A DNA stretch of 7,992 nucleotides from Candidatus Atribacteria bacterium 1244-E10-H5-B2 (GTDB taxonomy: Bacteria > Atribacterota > JS1 > SB-45 > 34-128), in NCBI GenBank assembly GCA_003575245.1, contig NMQN01000024.1, positions 1-7,992 on the forward strand. Reading direction: 5' to 3'. Shown here in pieces: positions 5,605-7,992 of the stretch (position 1 is its first letter; each line of letters begins with the position of its first letter). A program made the translations under genes and the position numbers. The notes under the pieces are model-generated. The model was not told the DNA's origin. It did not search any database and saw only the letters and a list, made by a program, of their open reading frames with translations.

Positions 5605-5809
5605 TTTTTTCACCTCCTTTCCAAAAAGTCCTAAGATAAAGTTGCTCGAGAGTATAATCATCAAGTTCAAAAAGATAATCAAGCATATTATTTCTAGATT
5701 CTTTTAACATAGAAGAATTAAAACCCGCCTTACAACCTGCTATTGCGGTTTCGATTAGCGATTCTACATCCTTTTTGCCTAACTTATTTATTTTTTCTCT
5801 TGCTATCAT
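5585..5809 (-). CDS. 74-aa hypothetical helical protein
   Basis: Begins MIAREKINKLGKKDVESLIE and continues TAIAGCKAGFNSSMLKESRNNMLDYLFELDDYTLEQLYLRTFWKG. The pattern is three or four amphipathic helices ending in a charged tail. AAGGAGG stands ten bases before the ATG. Its last codons contain the ribosome site and start of the 71-aa gene. It has no Cys pairs, membrane segment or recognised motif. Function unknown. Confidence 0.78.
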   Translation of the reverse strand: MIAREKINKLGKKDVESLIETAIAGCKAGFNSSMLKESRNNMLDYLFELDDYTLEQLYLRTFWKGGEKSENPSI

Positions 5810-5822
5810 TTCAAAAACCTCC

Positions 5823-6029
5823 TTAATAACCCAAAAATATGACCGATCTTCTTGACCTTTTTAGTTCCTCTAATCCTTTAATTTTCCTTTCTAACTCTAA
5901 TTCTTTGATGTCTAATTCGGCCTCATAAATTGCGTTCTCTCTTTCACCATCTAATTGATATTCATAATCTTCATACATTCTGTTGAGTTCTTCTTTTGTC
6001 AATTCTGTAGATTCTTTTTTTTCTTTCAT
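5823..6029 (-). CDS. 68-aa coiled-coil hypothetical protein
   Basis: Almost entirely charged helix: MKEKKESTELTKEELNRMY, then a Glu/Lys/Leu-rich stretch (about 30-58, ELDIKELELERKIKGLEEL) with leucine/isoleucine spacing suited to a coiled coil, ending SRRSVIFLGY. AAAGGAGAAGG lies before ATG 6029. It is 13 bases upstream of the 74-aa gene, consistent with one operon. A dimerising or partner-binding role is inferred from composition only. Confidence 0.75.
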   Translation of the reverse strand: MKEKKESTELTKEELNRMYEDYEYQLDGERENAIYEAELDIKELELERKIKGLEELKRSRRSVIFLGY

Positions 6030-6054
6030 TTCCCTTCTCCTTTCTAGTTAATCC

Positions 6055-6092
6055 GGGGGACAGGGGATAGCTATTTTAAGCCCCCCTACCCC
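6055..6092 (-). promoter_or_regulatory. G-tract/C-tract hairpin upstream of the coiled-coil gene
   Basis: Plus-strand tracts G5 (6055-6059) and G4 (6063-6066) can pair with C6 (6081-6086) and C4 (6089-6092), giving two stacked 4-bp GC helices with small internal loops and a 14-base terminal loop containing the palindrome ATAGCTAT. On the minus strand it lies about 25 bases before the start of the 68-aa gene with no T-run, so it is more likely a leader structure than a terminator. Its G5-6CTTAAAA segment on the minus strand also occurs in repeat B (about 7207-7219). Confidence 0.4.
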
Positions 6093-6224
6093 TTATAACT
6101 CTTTATGCAAAATTTACCGCTTGAGACTGTTGTTATATAAGCCTTACAGAAACCCCTTGTCGCATAATGTGTATACCTTGCCTTATCTAAATATCCTTTT
6201 TAAACAGAAGCTCCTTTCCTATAA

Positions 6225-6359
6225 TCACCACCTCAATCTACCCGATTTTTTTCTTACAGAATACTTTTTTTTCTTCTCCGGCTTCTCCGGCTCTTTTAAT
6301 GCGATATAGATTATTCCAGCTATAAACAACAGAAAAATTACCCACAAAAAATATATCAT
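6225..6359 (-). CDS. 44-aa single-pass membrane protein
   Basis: MIYFLWVIFLLFIAGIIYIA forms one transmembrane helix (2-20), followed by LKEPEKPEKKKK and a basic tail ending GRLRW. The positive tail implies an N-out/C-in orientation. GAAGGGAG stands seven bases before ATG 6359. It starts after the two hairpins at 6376-6488, so it may be separately regulated from the genes upstream. Single-span small proteins of this shape occur in phages and mobile elements as holin-like, toxin-like or regulator-of-membrane-complex proteins; nothing here distinguishes these. Confidence 0.72.
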   Translation of the reverse strand: MIYFLWVIFLLFIAGIIYIALKEPEKPEKKKKYSVRKKSGRLRW

Positions 6360-6375
6360 TTTTTTACTCCCTTCT

Positions 6376-6398
6376 CTTAACAAATAAAAAATGTTAAG
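6376..6398. promoter_or_regulatory. Perfect 7-bp hairpin just upstream of the 44-aa gene
   Basis: CTTAACA (6376-6382) and TGTTAAG (6392-6398) are perfect inverted repeats around a 9-base A-rich loop; outer TCT/AGA bases can extend it with a bulge. On the minus strand it ends about five bases before the GAAGGGAG ribosome site of the 44-aa gene, a place where it could tune translation or act as an operator. Confidence 0.5.
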
Positions 6399-6399
6399 A

Positions 6400-6488
6400 T
6401 AGAGAGGCCGGGGAAGATCCCGAAAATTAAGAAAGTTTTCTTATACAGGTTACAATCTTAATTAGAAGGATCTTTCCTGTCCTCTTTA
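6400..6488. ncRNA. Large imperfect hairpin, possible structured RNA
   Basis: Left arm 6400-6420 pairs with right arm 6468-6488 (21 positions, one mismatch, three G-U pairs if read as plus-strand RNA). A symmetric 4x4 internal loop follows (CGAA at 6421-6424 opposite AGAA at 6464-6467), which can form tandem sheared G-A pairs. A perfect 8-bp helix AATTAAGA/TCTTAATT (6425-6432, 6456-6463) closes a 23-base loop. On the minus strand the G-U pairs become A-C mismatches, so the structure favours a plus-strand transcript, antisense to all genes here. T-rich sequence follows on the plus strand (6485-6497). It lies between the 88-aa gene stop and the 44-aa gene. Whether it is transcribed is unknown; an element-borne palindrome or a bidirectional terminator are alternatives. 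Confidence 0.45.
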
Positions 6489-6491
6489 ATT

Positions 6492-6758
6492 TTATTCTAC
6501 AGACAATTTTATTCTTTTGGCGTTCTCACTCCAGCTAAAACCTTCATTTGATAACTGCTTTCTAACCTTTACAATTTGCGGGTATTGTGCTAGCTCAAGT
6601 TCTCCTCTTATAGAATCATTGTTTATATAAGTTAGTTTAAAACTTTTTTCTTCCAGGCTCTTTACTAGCTCATCCGTTTCTCCGGCCTCCAACATCGTGC
6701 AATAAATCTCCAGTTTATAATTAAAATCATCATAACTAAGTTCTGTAAATTGTCTCAT
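6492..6758 (-). CDS. 88-aa hypothetical protein
   Basis: Begins MRQFTELSYDDFNYKLEIYC and continues with helices and strands (MLEAGETDELVKSLEEKSFKL; QIVKVRKQLSNEGFSW) to a basic end (NAKRIKLSVE). Mixed alpha/beta, slightly acidic at the start and basic at the end. The ribosome site AAGGAGG plus ATTGAA before ATG 6758 is identical to that of the 58-aa gene and overlaps the end of the preceding gene, whose TGA lies one base before this ATG. The stop sits directly at the foot of the large hairpin. No family recognised. Confidence 0.8.
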   Translation of the reverse strand: MRQFTELSYDDFNYKLEIYCTMLEAGETDELVKSLEEKSFKLTYINNDSIRGELELAQYPQIVKVRKQLSNEGFSWSENAKRIKLSVE

Positions 6759-6759
6759 T

Positions 6760-7017
6760 TCAATCCTCCTTCCTTATCTTTAAACCATCATTCGCCATAA
6801 AGTTTGCAAGGTTGCCAAAAGTAATTGTAATTTGTCCTAAACTATCTGCTATACTTCCCATAATAAAATTAGATTTTATTAGGTTTTCGTTGAGATCTAC
6901 AAAAGTCCCAATTTTGAGATACTCATCTTTATTTCCTTCATACTCTTCTCCTACTTGTTTTCTCCATAATTGATTACTCTTTAGGTCCCCATCTCGTTCT
7001 TCTTCGGAATATATCAT
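6760..7017 (-). CDS. 85-aa hypothetical protein, first gene behind repeat B
   Basis: Begins MIYSEEERDGDLKSNQLWRK; acidic, with a less polar middle (FIMGSIADSLGQITITFGNLANF, about 52-74) too polar for a clear membrane helix and more like an amphipathic helix and strand, then a charged end (GLKIRKED). AAGGAGG stands seven bases before ATG 7017, at the border of repeat B. It leads the array that is one transcription direction down to 3194, and its end contains the ribosome site of the 88-aa gene. No family recognised. Confidence 0.78.
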   Translation of the reverse strand: MIYSEEERDGDLKSNQLWRKQVGEEYEGNKDEYLKIGTFVDLNENLIKSNFIMGSIADSLGQITITFGNLANFMANDGLKIRKED

Positions 7018-7021
7018 TTCT

Positions 7022-7275
7022 TTACCTCCTTATATTATTTAAATCGCTCAAAATACCCCTAAAAACCGCTACTAGTAGCCCTAACTGGCTTTTCTTTGAC
7101 CTACTCGATACCTTCTATCACCCCCCTTTTAGCCTTAAATCCTGAAAGCTATAAGATATAAGGCATAAGCGTTGATTTAGTTAGAATAAAGCCTTCAAAT
7201 TTCGCTTTTAAGCCCCCTGTTTTTTCCGATAGGTAATATCATAAGCGTAAAAATCGCTATTCCCGTTATAAATTG
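7022..7275 (-). repeat. Repeat B: ~250-bp non-coding module, diverged copy of 1919-2180
   Basis: Occupies the gap between the zinc-ribbon gene and the 85-aa gene and overlaps the last ten bases of the former. Blocks shared with repeat A are listed there. Internal features: the nonamer CATAAGCGT twice (7164-7172, 7240-7248), with one copy in A at 2138-2146, and on the minus strand a hairpin GCTAC-TA-GTAGC (7079-7068) followed by GG and five T, which could act as an attenuator. A weak -35/-10 pair (TCAACG, 16 bases, TATAGC) lies at the position matching the one in A. As in A, the module ends in a strong ribosome site, consistent with a promoter-plus-leader cassette. Confidence 0.75.
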
Positions 7276-7469
7276 CCCTTTATTAGATTCTTCCGGATCT
7301 TAAATATCTTGGCGAGCGGATCTCTCCGAAGTCTCTTATTACCAGTTTTGTTATTAGAATAGACTTCTCGAAGCTCACTACCGCAATCAGGACATTTATT
7401 TTTATACTTGTATTTCATAGCCCAGCCAAAAAATACGCCCTGACATTTAGAACATAAGTATTTAGGCAT
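7266..7469 (-). CDS. 67-aa zinc-ribbon protein
   Basis: N-terminal zinc ribbon with C6-x2-C9 (CSKC) and C26-x2-C29 (CPDC), 16 residues apart and rich in Lys/Tyr between, then a linker (SELREVYSNNKT) and a basic C-terminal tail (GNKRLRRDPLAKIFKIRKNL). This is the usual build of a small nucleic-acid-binding zinc ribbon. Its ATG overlaps the stop of the HTH gene by one base (TAATG) and uses AAGGTGG inside that gene, so the pair is translationally coupled and probably acts together, for example as DNA-binding regulators of the element. Specific partner or target is not shown. Confidence 0.85.
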   Translation of the reverse strand: MPKYLCSKCQGVFFGWAMKYKYKNKCPDCGSELREVYSNNKTGNKRLRRDPLAKIFKIRKNLIKGNL

Positions 7470-7666
7470 TATTTACCACCTTCTCCATCAAGAAATTTCT
7501 GTAAGTTTTCTTCACTTACCAGGTAGAATTTACCTATCTTCAGAGCCTTAATCCTACCCTTTCGTATATACAGTCTGACCGTTTGCACTGGGATAGATAA
7601 CATTTTTGATAAGGCTTCTACATTATAAAATTGCTTCTTTCCGATCCTGATAGTTTTATTAGGCAT
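7469..7666 (-). CDS. Excisionase-like winged helix-turn-helix protein (HTH_17/MerR-like)
   Basis: 65-aa DNA-binding protein. The core FYNVEALSKMLSIPVQTVRLYIRKGRIKALKIG..YLVSEENLQKFL (13-59) is the classic excisionase-family layout: helix-turn-helix (about 16-36), wing 'GRIKALKIGKFYLV' and a closing helix. Xis proteins bend DNA and steer tyrosine integrases to excision; relatives also act as transcription regulators. I chose ATG 7666, preceded by AAGGGGG; an in-frame ATG at 7756 would add an implausible leader that overlaps the promoter. It is the first gene of the visible operon, with a zinc ribbon coupled behind it. With the recombinase at 2183-2860 it makes a plausible Int/Xis pair, though about 4.6 kb apart. 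Confidence 0.88.
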   Translation of the reverse strand: MPNKTIRIGKKQFYNVEALSKMLSIPVQTVRLYIRKGRIKALKIGKFYLVSEENLQKFLDGEGGK

Positions 7667-7698
7667 AACTTTAAACCCCCTTATATTTGATATAATTA

Positions 7699-7727
7699 AC
7701 TTTACCATATATAAACAAATATAGCAA
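7699..7727 (-). promoter_or_regulatory. Extended -10 promoter of the HTH/zinc-ribbon operon
   Basis: On the minus strand, TTGCTA (7727-7722), 17 bases, then TAAAGT (7704-7699) preceded by TGG, an extended -10 element. It lies about 35 bases before ATG 7666, as expected for a leader with its AAGGGGG ribosome site. Confidence 0.55.
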
Positions 7728-7777
7728 GTAGAAAAGGAAATATATATAATTCTCAACTTAAATAACCTGTTTTTAAA

Positions 7778-7953
7778 TTACTTTACATAACACTTATTAT
7801 AGGACTATGTAAAAAACCCTTTGTTTACAAGGCTTTCAAACCTCTAAAACTGCCTTTTTTGCCTTAAATTAAGTTTTTATATTACAGCGTAGTTTTTAGT
7901 TAAGACCATTAAAGAATAAGGGATAACCGGCTATGACAGGTTACTTTACATAA
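7778..7953. repeat. Direct repeats TTACTTTACATAA (two copies, third partial copy at 3168)
   Basis: The 13-mer occurs at 7778-7790 and 7941-7953, and its last 12 bases at 3168-3179 before the recombinase. Each lies upstream of an Int or Xis-type gene on the minus strand. AACCTGT (before the first copy) and ACAGGTT (overlapping the second) are inverted relatives. This fits binding sites of a common regulator or recombination protein. Confidence 0.5.
7811..7832 (-). terminator. Probable intrinsic terminator
   Basis: On the minus strand CCTTGT-AA-ACAAAGG (one bulged A) is followed by G and six T. It would stop transcription arriving from beyond the right edge before the HTH operon promoter. The stem is short and only moderately GC-rich. 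Confidence 0.45.
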
Positions 7954-7992
7954 TATTATTGAGGGCCCGCTTTTACCCGGATAAAAAAAGAG
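7833..7992. other. Right-edge region with no supportable gene
   Basis: Apart from one TTACTTTACATAA copy and the CCTTTTTTGCCTT tract shared with about 3132, I see no coding sequence. Minus-strand frames open at the edge close within 12-28 codons and have no recognisable content. Confidence 0.5.

Noticed and set aside
6121..6309. Plus-strand open frame of 62 codons
   Set aside because: TTG start without ribosome site; overlaps the better-supported 44-aa membrane protein on the minus strand and has low-complexity Phe/Leu content.
7667..7756. N-terminal extension of the HTH protein to an ATG at 7756
   Set aside because: No ribosome site there, hydrophobic implausible leader, and it would overlap the promoter; ATG 7666 has AAGGGGG.
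7908..7992. Minus-strand frame open at the right edge for about 28 codons
   Set aside because: No recognisable motif, Cys/Ser/Leu content looks non-coding, and other frames are similar; cannot be supported without sequence beyond the edge.

Overview
The window is AT-rich bacterial DNA. Nearly every gene is small, reads on the minus strand and has a canonical Shine-Dalgarno site (AAGGAGG-type). The host is probably a low-GC anaerobic bacterium. At the left edge lies a MrpD/MbhH/NuoN-type ion-pumping subunit of the kind found in Mrp antiporters and membrane-bound hydrogenases. The lineage (Bacillota, Atribacterota or another low-GC phylum) cannot be fixed from this window.

Layout, in the direction of transcription (right to left). 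At the right end, about 325 bases of non-coding DNA (7667-7992) carry two copies of the motif TTACTTTACATAA, a terminator-like hairpin and a promoter. The promoter drives a small winged-HTH excisionase-like protein and a zinc ribbon, translationally coupled. A ~250-bp non-coding module (repeat B, 7022-7275) follows, then a tight array of small genes from 7017 down to 3194. The array holds 14 proteins: one NUMOD3/HNH homing-type endonuclease (274 aa) and 13 very small ones (44-88 aa), mostly unrecognised. They are often overlapped or coupled, and include an ATGA overlap and a GTG start 20 bases inside the preceding gene. A large imperfect hairpin (6400-6488) interrupts the array. Five of the small genes (3194-3349, 3356-3505, 3654-3797, 3794-3955, 6225-6359) are 44-53 aa and easily missed; one has a TTG start. 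A 330-base intergenic region follows, with a textbook sigma-70 promoter reading into a short tyrosine recombinase (2183-2860) that has all catalytic residues but no N-terminal core-binding domain.

Left of the recombinase, a diverged second copy of the 250-bp module (repeat A, 1919-2180) leads into a lipoprotein gene (1363-1908). Next come a small inverted-repeat site (1341-1365), a possible C-terminal remnant of a host gene (1292-1362), a 45-aa membrane protein and the MrpD-like gene, which runs off the left edge.

Interpretation (inference): the stretch from about 1341 rightward past the window edge looks like an integrated mobile element (integrase, Xis-like HTH, homing endonuclease, anonymous small genes, lipoprotein cargo) abutting or interrupting an Mrp/Mbh-type operon. 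No phage structural, conjugation or replication genes are visible here. The most unusual signals are the paired 250-bp module, the catalytic-domain-only recombinase lying between its copies, and the large hairpin.
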